From positions 124,001 through 188,000 of the forward strand of contig NZ_FUYR01000003.1 of the NCBI RefSeq assembly GCF_900168015.1: a stretch of DNA of 64,000 nt, given 5' to 3'. The notes under the pieces were generated by a model. The model saw only the letters and a program-made list of their open reading frames with translations, was not told where the DNA came from and ran no database searches. The number at the start of each line of letters is the position of its first letter. The first letter of the stretch is position 1. The DNA is from Daejeonella lutea. GTDB lineage: Bacteria > Bacteroidota > Bacteroidia > Sphingobacteriales > Sphingobacteriaceae. Positions 7,878-17,213 of the stretch are shown here, in pieces. A program made the translations under genes and the position numbers.

Positions 7878-10649
7878 TCCGTTTACTACAATTTTTCGGC
7901 TAAAAAACCCCAAGCCTCCAGCCATATCCACCCCTTCCAAAATAACCGTATAAGTTCCCGGCTGATCTGCGGAGTAGAAGGATACGCGGGCTCGGCCATC
8001 TGTGCCAGTGATGATATTGGGTTCCCAGTGTATGGTTGAACGCAGGTCGGCCAAGGCGGGTTTGGTTTCCTTAACAAGATATCTCGGGCGGTAGAAAGTA
8101 GCCGGAAAACTATATGGCAATGGTTTGTACAAATAAACTCCTGGAGTTTTCTTCAGGAAAGCTCCATTGCCTGAGCGGGTAGTGAGCTCAATATAAATTG
8201 GAGGCGGGCCTTTCGCTGTTAATTTACGTATGAATTCTGGATCATACGAAAGGCCGTATTTTGAGGATTTCATGATCTCAGCACCAGTAATATCTTCTGC
8301 AGTTAGATATTTCATGTAAGCATCTTCTCCAACGCCCATACTGCGAACAAAAACTCCATCAATTACCAGGTTTATTTCCGCACTCAGCATATAGTATTTT
8401 AGAGTGTCCTGTTCCTCCATGCTCGCTGCCCTTTTTACGATAGTTCGAACATTGCCGAATCGCTTCTCCAGTACTTCCAGCAGGGTTAGTTTACGTGCTG
8501 CCTCCATATCTTTTTCGTCAAGTATATAATCTGCGTTGCCTGCCCCGTTCCTGTTTTTGGAATCTTTGATGATCTTCTTCGCTGTTACCACAACCTCCCC
8601 CAGCACATTTACTCCGGCTGGTGCATCATAACGATGCTGTTCCTCAATCACACTTTTGGTGGCTTTTAGAAATATCGTGTCGGTATTAATATACCAGGGG
8701 GTGAAACGCTCTTTGGCAGGACTAAATACCGGAGGAATAAATTCGTCGACCTCAATTCCCACGTTAAAGCTCGCTCCCCGTTTATTCCTGCTCTGAATAA
8801 CATATACGGCAGTATCAGCAAGTGGCATGTTGTCGAATCGAAAGCGTCCGTTCGCATCTGTAAGTGTATCAATAACAAGCAAGGGTTTTTTAGATAAAAG
8901 CACAAGCTGGGAATTGCCTATTCCCTTATTAAACATGTTCGTCACTTTACCGGTAATCGCAAATTGGAGTTCAGGGACGTAGAGCAGCGGTTTTTTTGGC
9001 GCGAAGACTTCCGGCCAGTTAAATCCGGTCCATCCCTGCGTCATTAACAGCAAATCAAGATTTGCCCAGGCCTGGGATGGTTCACTGGAACTCAGGTAAT
9101 ATCCGGGATCCTCAACAGAGCCCTTCAATCCTGAAGTGATGAGCATACTGCTTAGTATGTTGGCTGAATTTACACTGTCATTCTTTACATGATTATCATC
9201 TGTTACAGCAAGTGCAAAGCTTCCAACGACAGGGTTTCCAGCCTGATCATTAACCTGGATCTCAAGTGAAATGCTATCGCGACTTGAATATGATGGTTTG
9301 TTAGTATTAAGCTTTATGTTGAATTGATCTTCACGGTTGATAAAGATCATCCGCTCATTTCGGGGAGCATTTAATTCATTAAGGAGGGTTATTTTTGATA
9401 CCCCGCTTGCGAATAAATTCTTCTCCATCCTGACCCGGGTAAGCGGCTGCTTAAGCAAAACCGATGCGGCATAATACAGGGCTCCATTGTTTTGCGCAAT
9501 CAGTTTATAGAAACTGTTTTCTCCGATGAGATCAGGACTTGCCTGGATCAAGACATCAATAATTTCAGAATTAACCCGGTTTACGACTTTAACGACTGTT
9601 CCGGAAGTTTTAACTGCTGGCAGTGGATAGTCCTTTTTGCTCCCGTCAGACATTATGACCTGTGCTGTATAGGTCTCGGCAGGCGCCGGGGTAAAAACCA
9701 AGCTGCCCATTCCTTTGTGGGTGGAGCTGAAATTTGCTACTTCATGCATCTTGCTGTCGCGAATAACTCCGCTTATATCAACGCCTTTTCCATCTTCAGC
9801 GATAGCTTTAAAGCCCACATCGGAAGCAAGCCCGGCGACAAGCTGGCCGCCCTCTGGCATAAACTGAAGGTCAATGTTCTTCGGCCTGTTTAAGGGAAGA
9901 GGAATAGCAAGTTTTCGGTTTCCCTGACCTTTTCGCATGTCCTCCGCGATAATTGATAGCGAGTTGGGATCGGTTCGTTCAGGCAGGTTAAACTGAAGAT
10001 CCATGTCGCCATAAAGTGAAGTTTCTTTGTCTGCTCGATAGATGGTTCTTTTGCCATCCATTACCCGCACACGCATCGGTCGAAGTCCCACAGCCGCCTT
10101 TTCAAGATCTCGGAACTGCATGGAAACGCCGAGTATGTCTTTGCCTTCTGCGCTTGAAAGGTTCATTTTAGAATTCACCAGCCAGCTATTCTGCCCAGGC
10201 TCACTGATCAAAAAGGCTTTGCTGAAGAGATATTCCTCACCAAAATTTCGCATCCAGTTCGTGTATGCCCGAAAGGTGTAGGTACCTTCAGCAAATTCGT
10301 CAGCATTTAACGCAATGTTGCCCCAGGTAACGCCTACCACAAGAGGCAGCATCATTCTCTTTACAACCTTATTGCTATCCGTCGCGATCTCGATATACAT
10401 GAGTCCGCTTTTCGTGGAGTTGGTTAGCTGGGCCGCATCAAACGCATAAGCCTTAAACCAAATGGTATCAGTACTCAGGTAATGGGGCTTGTCGAACTGG
10501 ACATAGATTTTCTCTATGCTGCGTGCAATGTTGTAGGAACGGATAGAATCTACCAGGGTGTTTAGCTGGGACTGGCGGAGATCCTGGGCGGAAGTACTTG
10601 TCCGACAAAGAACGATGAAAACTAATAGCCAGTAACGAGTATAAACCAC
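7857..10649 (-). CDS. Secreted MG2-domain protein with regulatory and TonB-plug domains
   Basis: The 930-residue protein starts at GTG and has a signal peptide ending near TSTSAQD. Residues about 40-150 (YVQFDKPHYLSTDTIWFKAY, then GTYTFRAYTNWM) are a macroglobulin MG2-like domain. Residues about 560-640 resemble a carboxypeptidase-like regulatory domain (GKVTNMFNKGIGNSQLVLLS). A plug-like part follows at about 680-830 (LGEVVVTAKK, then LNLVIDGVFVRSMG), and a last Ig-like domain ends the chain. It lacks the thioester of alpha-2-macroglobulins and no barrel follows the plug. It is the third gene of a tight three-gene operon, so it probably acts at the outer membrane with the barrel and GLPGLI proteins. 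Substrate unknown. Confidence 0.8.
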   Translation of the reverse strand: MVYTRYWLLVFIVLCRTSTSAQDLRQSQLNTLVDSIRSYNIARSIEKIYVQFDKPHYLSTDTIWFKAYAFDAAQLTNSTKSGLMYIEIATDSNKVVKRMMLPLVVGVTWGNIALNADEFAEGTYTFRAYTNWMRNFGEEYLFSKAFLISEPGQNSWLVNSKMNLSSAEGKDILGVSMQFRDLEKAAVGLRPMRVRVMDGKRTIYRADKETSLYGDMDLQFNLPERTDPNSLSIIAEDMRKGQGNRKLAIPLPLNRPKNIDLQFMPEGGQLVAGLASDVGFKAIAEDGKGVDISGVIRDSKMHEVANFSSTHKGMGSLVFTPAPAETYTAQVIMSDGSKKDYPLPAVKTSGTVVKVVNRVNSEIIDVLIQASPDLIGENSFYKLIAQNNGALYYAASVLLKQPLTRVRMEKNLFASGVSKITLLNELNAPRNERMIFINREDQFNIKLNTNKPSYSSRDSISLEIQVNDQAGNPVVGSFALAVTDDNHVKNDSVNSANILSSMLITSGLKGSVEDPGYYLSSSEPSQAWANLDLLLMTQGWTGFNWPEVFAPKKPLLYVPELQFAITGKVTNMFNKGIGNSQLVLLSKKPLLVIDTLTDANGRFRFDNMPLADTAVYVIQSRNKRGASFNVGIEVDEFIPPVFSPAKERFTPWYINTDTIFLKATKSVIEEQHRYDAPAGVNVLGEVVVTAKKIIKDSKNRNGAGNADYILDEKDMEAARKLTLLEVLEKRFGNVRTIVKRAASMEEQDTLKYYMLSAEINLVIDGVFVRSMGVGEDAYMKYLTAEDITGAEIMKSSKYGLSYDPEFIRKLTAKGPPPIYIELTTRSGNGAFLKKTPGVYLYKPLPYSFPATFYRPRYLVKETKPALADLRSTIHWEPNIITGTDGRARVSFYSADQPGTYTVILEGVDMAGGLGFFSRKIVVNGNLKTEN

Positions 10650-10658
10650 GTATAAAGG

Positions 10659-11438
10659 TTAAAGTAAATAGTTTTTGACTTGCATTTGTGCATATTCTCC
10701 CCAATTTTTTAAAGCATTCTTAAGCGTACTAAGGAGACCAGCACTGGTAGTAACTTTTCCCTTTTTTGGAGGGACTATTGTTCCTGCAGGAAGTGCTTTA
10801 TCATTAACTATTTTTGCGAACCAAGTTATGTTTTCATGCGGCAGTGCCACACCTAGGATCATCCCCGGCAAACCTGTAAATGATTCAGGACCTCCGGATA
10901 CCGGTATCTCATCAGTATAAAAGGCAACAACATAAACGGAATCCATCACTAATGCGTTTGCTCTCCGGCAATTGTAGCCGGCGATATCACGAGTCTCGGA
11001 AGTCAGTTTCCACTTGATTTTGCGTGTGCTATCGGTTACAAGAAAAAGCTCTTCAAAGATATTTTTTTGAGCGGTGCTTTGGTTAGTTGCAAGGTCAGTA
11101 TAAATGATGTTGTTTTGATTGGCGGCAGGAAGCTCGCTAAACATCGTCCTTGTTGGTGTTTGCTCGATGATGGGCGTATAGAGGGTTTTGGTTTTAGAAA
11201 AAGACAAAACACTTTTCATTACCTTGAACTGGGGCTGGCTTTTTTTGTATTGGTCAAGTGCCGGTAAATAGTAACTTTCGTTGTTCTTATTGATTTGTTT
11301 TTTTATCTGAGCATGCATGTTCACACTCTTCTCAAATTCTATTGTCCCTTCTGTAGCGAAGCGAGCATGCTGGGCCAAAGTGATTTGGCTGTTTAGCAAG
11401 AATATAAACAGAAAAAATTTATTAGCGATTTTTTTCAT
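10659..11438 (-). CDS. GLPGLI family secreted protein
   Basis: The name motif appears as FTGLPGMILGV at about residues 183-193 of 259, preceded by a signal peptide ending near LNSQITLAQ. GLPGLI proteins are a Bacteroidota-specific exported family of unknown function. The gene starts 4 bp after the stop of the upstream barrel gene and ends 9 bp before the MG2/plug gene, so all three are almost certainly one transcript. The family is often encoded beside TonB-type barrels, which agrees with this context. Confidence 0.88.
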   Translation of the reverse strand: MKKIANKFFLFIFLLNSQITLAQHARFATEGTIEFEKSVNMHAQIKKQINKNNESYYLPALDQYKKSQPQFKVMKSVLSFSKTKTLYTPIIEQTPTRTMFSELPAANQNNIIYTDLATNQSTAQKNIFEELFLVTDSTRKIKWKLTSETRDIAGYNCRRANALVMDSVYVVAFYTDEIPVSGGPESFTGLPGMILGVALPHENITWFAKIVNDKALPAGTIVPPKKGKVTTSAGLLSTLKNALKNWGEYAQMQVKNYLL

Positions 11439-11442
11439 AGGA

Positions 11443-14253
11443 TTAAGGTTTCGGTGCTGCTGCTGTTGGTCCGCCCATCTTACTGAGATCGTAGATCACT
11501 GAGAACATACCATAGCGTTTAATAGTTGTATAACTGTTTTGAACGATCATATTGTTTGTCGCTCTACGGGTAAAGCCAACGTTTTGGTTGAACAAATCAT
11601 TCCCTGAAAGCTGAAATTTTAAGTTTTCCGCTTTGAAGAAGCTTTTTGTAAGTGTCGTACTTACCAGCAACCTGTCGAAATCTTCTGCGAATGATTGTGT
11701 TTTCTGCTGATACAAGTATGTGCCATTAACTCCAATGACGATTTTGTGAGGGAGTGTGACGTTAGCATTAAAACGGACATTATATATCCAGCCATTATTA
11801 TTCATTTGTTTTTGAAGACTTGCCTGGTTAGTATTATAGGCCGGGTTGAAAGTCAGGTTGAAACTATGTTTTTTCACAACATATTTTGAGAAGTTTATCG
11901 ATACGCCGTAATTGTTAGATGCAGTTTTGTTCAGTTCATTATTGATCATGTTGTAGTAAGTGCTCGAATTGAGGTCGGTCCCTAAAGAAATTCTATACTC
12001 GGTGGTTGGAATTTTCAATCCATATGAGCCGTAGAAATAGACACTTTGAGGTGTTTTTCCGCTGAGATTAATAGATTGATAAGTGCTCTTTCCGGCAGCA
12101 TCTGTCACTGTATTATTCACAATCGCGTTCGAGGTAAAACTATAAGACAAATATCCCTGGATGGCCCTGTCAGCTATAACCTTATATGAATAATAATTTG
12201 CGCTGACGCTGCTACGGAAAGAAGGATCCAGATTTGTGTTGCCTAAAGTAATATTTAGGGGATCTGTATTCACTCTGACAGGCTGAATCTGATTTAGCGT
12301 AGGCTGAGTTGAATTGCCATTATAGCGAACGCTGAACGTCTTTTGCGTTGAAAAATTGTAAGAATAACTTGCCTGAGGCTGCCAATTGGTGAATGAACGT
12401 TCGTATTTTACCTGACGATCCAGATCAGTTTGGTTAAAGTCGACGAAGTTAGTCCTGTTGCCGAAATTTATAACAGTTTTCCCTTTTCTATAGTTGAAAA
12501 TTGCACCTACCTGGCTATTTATTTGCTCTAGGTCGAAATTATTGCTGAACTGATTATCCAGAATATTGTATTCGCCAGAGGCAGACTGGTTGAATGATTT
12601 GCGATCGGAATTATTTTTGGTCAAGCCCAAGCCATAATTAACGACTACAGAAAAAGTCTTAGATAAAGGCTCCGTGTAAGCAAGGTTTGCGTTCGACAAT
12701 GAACTCGTCGATATGTCGGTTTTTAGCTGGTTGATATTTTGAATACTGTCAAGCGTTCCTGTGGAATTGAAGAAGGAGTTTTTTGAATTTAGGAATCCAT
12801 TTGCATCATCTTTATTAATGCGTTGTACAAGGTTAAGTGATAAGGAACGTCCTTTCTTTTTCAACTTTTTATTCCAAAGCGCTGTGGCGTTGAACGCACT
12901 TTGGTCGCTTTCATTTGTTAATGACCGTGTACTGCTGTTTAATGCGATACCATTCCCACGCGCGCTGTTTGAAAGAAAGTTTGTTTCGGTATTACTTTGC
13001 TTTAAAGTTCCATCCACAGATATCTTCAACTCCGACGTGCTGTCGACCTTTACAAGGTATGTTGCATCAAGTTTATGACGAAACATATAATTATCAAAGT
13101 TACGGTTTGAATTGCTGTTAATAATACCGGTTGGAAGATTGTTCTGGTTCAGTGAATTGTTTATGCCACCGACATTGATCGAACCAATTTTATAGTTAAG
13201 ATTTATGGAATGTTTATCAGTAGCCCACTTTGTGTCATAATGGACTCCGCCACTCCTAGTCTCAGGTATGCCCTCTCCATTATAACGACCATCATAAGAA
13301 TCAAGTTCACTGTCACCTGAACTGCTGATATAAAAATAACCTTCGTCTGAGTACGTGAGGTTCTGACCACCATATTTACTGTTGTCATTCCATGCAAGCC
13401 CCGTTTTTGCTGTATTAGCTATTGTGCCATATGCGGAGAATTTCTTTTTCCCTTTAAAAACGTTAAACATCGCTTGCCCATCATAAAACTCGTCGTTGCC
13501 ACCTCCGGCTTCTACTTTCCCAAAGTATCCGCTTTTGCTGTTTTCCTTAAGTTTGATGTTCACTGTTTTCGTTCGTTCTCCGTCATCAATTCCTGTGAAC
13601 GTCGCCTGATCACTCTTTTTATCGTAAACTTGTACTTTGTCTACCATATCGGCACGTATATTCTTCGTCACTAAAGTAGGATCATCACCGAAGAATTCTT
13701 CACCATCGACCAAAACCTTATTTACGGTTTGTCCCTGAGCGGTGATCTTCCCATCCTTATCTATTGACATTCCAGGTATTTGCTTTAACAGATCTTCTAC
13801 TTTTGCGTTGGCTTCAGTTTTGAATGCCGCAGCGTTAAATTCAGTGGTATCACCCTTGATCACCATTTCTGCAACCGTACCTTTTACGATAACTTCCTGA
13901 AGCAGACGAGCGGTCAGCATCATGCGAATACGGCCGAAATTGGCGGTTGGCTTTGCAGCATTAAGAGAAAAGCGCTCAGTATAATCTGCATAATCGGGAT
14001 AGGACACCATTAGAATAAAGTTACCTTCTTTCAGATTGTTCAAAGAAAAATTGCCGTCGCCATCAGCCCGGGTGTATTTCACAAGGGTAGAGTCTTTGGA
14101 ATTTAGTACGACAATTGTGGAATTAACCAATGATACATTAGAAATTGTATCACGTACTGAACCTTTTACTGAAAAAGGATTTTGGCCGTATGAAAAGGCC
14201 GTAGAAAGGCAAACAAGTATGGCTGCCAGGAAAGATGTCCTCATTTTGAACAA
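11443..14253 (-). CDS. Outer-membrane beta-barrel protein with regulatory and plug domains
   Basis: This 936-residue protein has a signal peptide ending near AFSYGQ, a carboxypeptidase-like regulatory domain (residues about 28-110, VKGSVRDTISNVSLVNSTIV), a TonB plug-like region (about 120-230, with LLKQIPGMSIDKDGKITAQG and KVLVDGEEFFGDDP) and a long beta-barrel of the OMP_b-brl_3 type. It is the first gene of the operon with the GLPGLI and MG2/plug genes. A role as an outer-membrane receptor or transporter is inferred from the fold; the ligand is unknown. ATG at 14244 is an alternative start. Confidence 0.88.
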   Translation of the reverse strand: MFKMRTSFLAAILVCLSTAFSYGQNPFSVKGSVRDTISNVSLVNSTIVVLNSKDSTLVKYTRADGDGNFSLNNLKEGNFILMVSYPDYADYTERFSLNAAKPTANFGRIRMMLTARLLQEVIVKGTVAEMVIKGDTTEFNAAAFKTEANAKVEDLLKQIPGMSIDKDGKITAQGQTVNKVLVDGEEFFGDDPTLVTKNIRADMVDKVQVYDKKSDQATFTGIDDGERTKTVNIKLKENSKSGYFGKVEAGGGNDEFYDGQAMFNVFKGKKKFSAYGTIANTAKTGLAWNDNSKYGGQNLTYSDEGYFYISSSGDSELDSYDGRYNGEGIPETRSGGVHYDTKWATDKHSINLNYKIGSINVGGINNSLNQNNLPTGIINSNSNRNFDNYMFRHKLDATYLVKVDSTSELKISVDGTLKQSNTETNFLSNSARGNGIALNSSTRSLTNESDQSAFNATALWNKKLKKKGRSLSLNLVQRINKDDANGFLNSKNSFFNSTGTLDSIQNINQLKTDISTSSLSNANLAYTEPLSKTFSVVVNYGLGLTKNNSDRKSFNQSASGEYNILDNQFSNNFDLEQINSQVGAIFNYRKGKTVINFGNRTNFVDFNQTDLDRQVKYERSFTNWQPQASYSYNFSTQKTFSVRYNGNSTQPTLNQIQPVRVNTDPLNITLGNTNLDPSFRSSVSANYYSYKVIADRAIQGYLSYSFTSNAIVNNTVTDAAGKSTYQSINLSGKTPQSVYFYGSYGLKIPTTEYRISLGTDLNSSTYYNMINNELNKTASNNYGVSINFSKYVVKKHSFNLTFNPAYNTNQASLQKQMNNNGWIYNVRFNANVTLPHKIVIGVNGTYLYQQKTQSFAEDFDRLLVSTTLTKSFFKAENLKFQLSGNDLFNQNVGFTRRATNNMIVQNSYTTIKRYGMFSVIYDLSKMGGPTAAAPKP

Positions 14254-14527
14254 CAGGTTAGATGAATAATAATACCTCAGTTATTTCTGTCTTGGCTCTT
14301 TCACATAAGCAAGGTAACTAATCCTTTAGTTTTAATAGTCACCGTAATTGGGGATTTTTGGTTAAAAAATGTTAAAAATTAAGATGTTATGTTAAAATAT
14401 GTCCTAATGAAATTTTTGATCGTTAAAACGTTAGGAGGAAATATTTATTGTTTGAAGGAGTATTTTTTTTCTTTTGAGTTATAATTATATGTTACATGAG
14501 AATGGGATTCTCTAGTAGTACCCTTTC

Positions 14528-15261
14528 CCCGCTCATAGCCCGGAGGGCCTAGTACTTTTCCTGCAGCAGAAAAGTACCATGCCGACCAAAGGAAGACCAC
14601 GAATTCCATTGAAACAATAAGCAAAAAATGAGTAAACGCCGCCGCTGCGCCTGGTGCTATTGAAGCGACTGCTAGGGCTTGGCCTGAAGTTGACGCACCA
14701 GCCAATGCGGAATGACGGTGAACGGAGATTCAGTGCTTGGGCTTAAGAAGCGTACACATAGTTTAGCTAATGTAGAAATGGTGGCCTGCGGCCCGCGGTG
14801 TGTACGCTAGTGCTCCCTTTTTGCAAGGGGAGCTGACCCGCATATTGCGGGGCTGAGGAGTCGATCCCCTTATAATTACATCTCACTCGTTTTCGTGCTT
14901 CTCGTTAGGTACGCTTGGTAGCTAACATTAATAGCTCTTCTGACCCTGCAAGTCGCAGAACTCGCCCTCCTGAGATTTCGCAGGAAAGGCGCGTTTTAGC
15001 CCCAAAAACTATTTGTCAAAATTTACGCGCCTTCAAGCAATGCAGAAGTGTTGCAGATTCTCTCAAATCCGCAGTCCCGAGGACACGGCTTGGATTGCGT
15101 ATTGGGGCTAAAATGTGGATTTACAAGAAATATCAGGCAGGCGCGGCTCTTTGCCTACTTTCCAGCTGAAGGGAAAGTAGGTGCCAGTCTGCCGGCATAA
15201 GGCAGATAAAATTTGGCTTGACCTAAAGCAAAAGGACTAGGCCATCCCGGCTATGAGCGGG
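14528..15261. mobile_element. Possible decayed mobile element bounded by 35-bp inverted repeats
   Basis: Bases 14528-14562 match the reverse complement of 15227-15261 with about five mismatches (core CCCGCTCATAGCC, then GGCCTAGT, then CTTTT). Each side also has a short hairpin of the GTACTTTTCC/GGAAAAGTAC type (14550-14580; similar at 15157-15182). No transposase frame or clear target duplication remains. It could be a non-autonomous element, a transposon fossil, or two inverted copies of a dispersed repeat. Confidence 0.45.
14798..14868 (-). repeat. Dispersed double-hairpin element, copy 3 (inverted)
   Basis: On the minus strand the order is the same as in copy 1: CTCAGCCCCGC/GCGGG stem, then GCTCCCC/GGGAGC stem, then the tail ACTAGCGTACACACCG. 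The tail differs from copy 1 at a single base. Confidence 0.75.
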
Positions 15262-15356
15262 TGGGATATCAATGCTTCGATAAATTTGCTTCACTATGTG
15301 TAAAGTAGAATTTTTAAACAATTTCCATATCTTGTATAAATACTAACCAGTATGCC

Positions 15357-15944
15357 ATGTCAAAATCTACTAACACCCGCGCAACTATTCTCCAGAAAGC
15401 ATTTGACCTGATCTACATCAGAGGTTATCAGGCTACAAGCATCGACGATATAATCGCTACCACTCAGGTGACTAAGGGCGCTTTTTATTATCACTTCGCT
15501 AATAAGGACCAGATGGGACTGGCGGTTATTAACGAGATCATCCTGCCTGAAATGTACCAGGGATTTATTCAGCCTTTGAAAGGGAGTGAGAAACCTGCAA
15601 AGGACATTTATAGAATGATCCGGCATATTTTATTTGATATTCCTTTTTTCAAGGTGGAATACGGTTGCCCCTTGGCTAATTTGATAAGTGAAATGGCTCC
15701 CTTGAATCAGGATTTTAAACTTGCGCTAAATAAGATCTCGGATAAGTGTATCGATGCTTTAAAGGATTCTTTTAAGCATGGTAGAAAAGCCGGTAAAATT
15801 CGGTCAGGGATAAATGAAGAAGAAACGGCATATTTTATACTTTCCGGATATTGGGGTATACGGAATATTGGTAAGACCCAAAATACGGCGGCTTGTTATG
15901 AAGCATATCTTGGGGAATTGAAGAGGTATTTGAAGGGGTTGTAA
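15357..15944 (+). CDS. TetR/AcrR family transcriptional regulator
   Basis: The N-terminal helix-turn-helix is plain: ATILQKAFDLIYIRGYQATS followed by IDDIIATTQVTKGAFYYHFANKDQM (about residues 10-53), the classic TetR signature with YYHF. The remaining 140 residues are a helical ligand-binding part (GCPLANLISEMAP resembles the AcrR/NemR C-terminal type). Length of 195 is normal. No efflux or target gene is beside it: upstream is a relic region and downstream a convergent kduI. Its inducer and target are unknown. Confidence 0.92.
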   Translation: MSKSTNTRATILQKAFDLIYIRGYQATSIDDIIATTQVTKGAFYYHFANKDQMGLAVINEIILPEMYQGFIQPLKGSEKPAKDIYRMIRHILFDIPFFKVEYGCPLANLISEMAPLNQDFKLALNKISDKCIDALKDSFKHGRKAGKIRSGINEEETAYFILSGYWGIRNIGKTQNTAACYEAYLGELKRYLKGL

Positions 15945-15953
15945 GGGATTGTT

Positions 15954-15982
15954 CCCCGACTGTATCCCCGATCTAGTCGGGG
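15954..15982. terminator. Possible hairpin terminator after the TetR gene
   Basis: CCCCGACT (15954-15961) pairs with AGTCGGGG (15975-15982). No T-tract follows, so it is a weak candidate. The right arm CGATCTAGTCGGGG is repeated at 16137-16150 near the kduI stop. Confidence 0.4.
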
Positions 15983-16171
15983 ACGGATCTCCTGCCAACG
16001 CGGCGTAGCTTGCGTTCTCTATGAATTTCAATTTGCTGCGGTTAAAGCTACAGCGGAGCTACATGTACAGACTTTTAGCAGATGTAAAGGCTGACTGACA
16101 AGAGCGGCTGGCGGCCGCGTGTCGTGACGAGATCCGCGATCTAGTCGGGGAACGGTAGGTGTGGGAAACGG

Positions 16172-17002
16172 TTACCGCAAATCTTTAACCAGCACCGGAT
16201 CCATATCCGCATAGTCCTGATTCTCCCCTGCCATAGCCCAGATAAAGCCATAATTAGAAGTACCGCAACCTGAATGTATCGACCATGGAGGTGATAGTAT
16301 CGCCTGGTCGTTTTGAACCACAAGGTGCCTTGTTTCCTGGGGTTGCCCCATATAGTGAAATACCACCTGGTCTGACGGGAGGTCAAAGTAGAAGTATGCT
16401 TCCATGCGCCTGTCGTGGGTATGCGATGGCATAGTATTCCAAACACTCCCAGGGTGGAGGAGGGTGAGGCCCATTACCAGTTGGCAGCTTCTTTTCCCCT
16501 GCAGGTAAATGTATTTATAGATCGATCGCTCATTAGCAGTTTCCTTGCTTCCAATATTTACGGGAGCAGCTTCTTCCTTTTTAATCAGGGCGGAGGGATA
16601 GGATTGATGCGCTGGAGTTGAAAAGAGGTACAGTTTAGCAGGATCATCTTGGGAAACACTTTTAAAGGTTATGCTTTTGGTGCCCATTCCAACGTAGACT
16701 GCATCCAGCTTATTTATTTTGAAAGATTCATCGTCGGCAACAATTTCACCCGGACCACCCACATTGATTATTCCCAGTTCTCTTCGTTCCAGGAAATACT
16801 CTGATCGCAGGTTGTCGAAATTAGGCAGCTCCAGGATCTTGCTTGCAGGAACTACGGATCCAACAATTGCCCGATCATAATGAGAATAGGTAAAGCTGAA
16901 TTTATCATGCCACATCAGATCCTCAATCAGGAAATTGTTTCTGATCTCTTCGGTATTCATCTTTGCCACTTCCTGAGGGCTGTTTGCGTAACGTTGGTTC
17001 AT
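16172..17002 (-). CDS. kduI: 5-dehydro-4-deoxy-D-glucuronate isomerase
   Basis: KduI converts 5-keto-4-deoxyuronate, made from unsaturated uronates, to 3-deoxy-D-glycero-2,5-hexodiulosonate. The 276-residue length and the whole pattern fit: early RYANSPQEVAKMNTEEIR, cupin metal region MPSHTHDRRMEAYFYFDL (about residues 195-212), PPWSIHSGCGTSNYGFIW near 240-257 and C-terminal AMAGENQDYADMDPV. It shares the neighbourhood with a DUF4861 gene and a GH88 hydrolase, together a small uronate-catabolism locus. It is cytoplasmic. A long heptad array lies just upstream of its start. Confidence 0.96.
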   Translation of the reverse strand: MNQRYANSPQEVAKMNTEEIRNNFLIEDLMWHDKFSFTYSHYDRAIVGSVVPASKILELPNFDNLRSEYFLERRELGIINVGGPGEIVADDESFKINKLDAVYVGMGTKSITFKSVSQDDPAKLYLFSTPAHQSYPSALIKKEEAAPVNIGSKETANERSIYKYIYLQGKRSCQLVMGLTLLHPGSVWNTMPSHTHDRRMEAYFYFDLPSDQVVFHYMGQPQETRHLVVQNDQAILSPPWSIHSGCGTSNYGFIWAMAGENQDYADMDPVLVKDLR

Positions 17003-17023
17003 TTTTTTGGTGGGTTTATTGGG

Positions 17024-17150
17024 TAATTAGGTATTAGGTGTTAGGTATTAGGTATTAGGTATTAGGTATTAGGTATTAGGTATCAGGTATCGGGTATCAG
17101 GTTTCGGGTATCAGGTTTCAGGTATTGGGTATCAGGTTTCAGGTATCAGC
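17024..17150. repeat. Heptanucleotide array of about 18 AGGTATT-like units
   Basis: The unit TTAGGTA or TCAGGTA repeats every 7 bp with almost no slippage; the left units are nearly identical and the right ones carry more substitutions (ATC, GTT, CGG variants). A second short array of TCAACTG units stands at 17187-17216 and ends at the DUF4861 stop codon. The array sits between two co-directional minus-strand genes and so lies in the kduI leader or promoter region. Confidence 0.9.
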
Positions 17151-17213
17151 CGGTCAAGCTACAAGTTTTCAGATGAGGTACGTTTCCAACTGTCAACTGT
17201 CAACTGTCCACTG

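Larger units (their letters stand above)
14254..15356. other. 1.1-kb gene-free relic region
   Basis: No convincing protein frame is present. The region includes the promoter side of the barrel operon (14254-14450), a segment bracketed by an imperfect 35-bp inverted repeat (14528-15261) with a dispersed element inside, and about 95 bp upstream of the TetR gene. An inner inverted pair TTTTAGCCCCA (14994-15004) and TGGGGCTAAAA (15103-15113) could form a stem. Confidence 0.65.

Noticed and set aside
9492-9893. 133-codon plus-strand frame inside the MG2/plug gene
   Set aside because: It lies wholly antisense to a well supported exported protein and shows no domain.
14445-14705. 86-codon minus-strand frame
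   Set aside because: It overlaps the inverted-repeat element; its middle part is the translated hairpin repeat and the rest is low-complexity.
14254-15356. Structured RNA gene or tRNA
   Set aside because: Stems are explained by dispersed palindromes; no cloverleaf or conserved RNA core is visible.
17024-17150. CRISPR array
   Set aside because: Period is 7 bp with no spacers; this is a simple tandem repeat.
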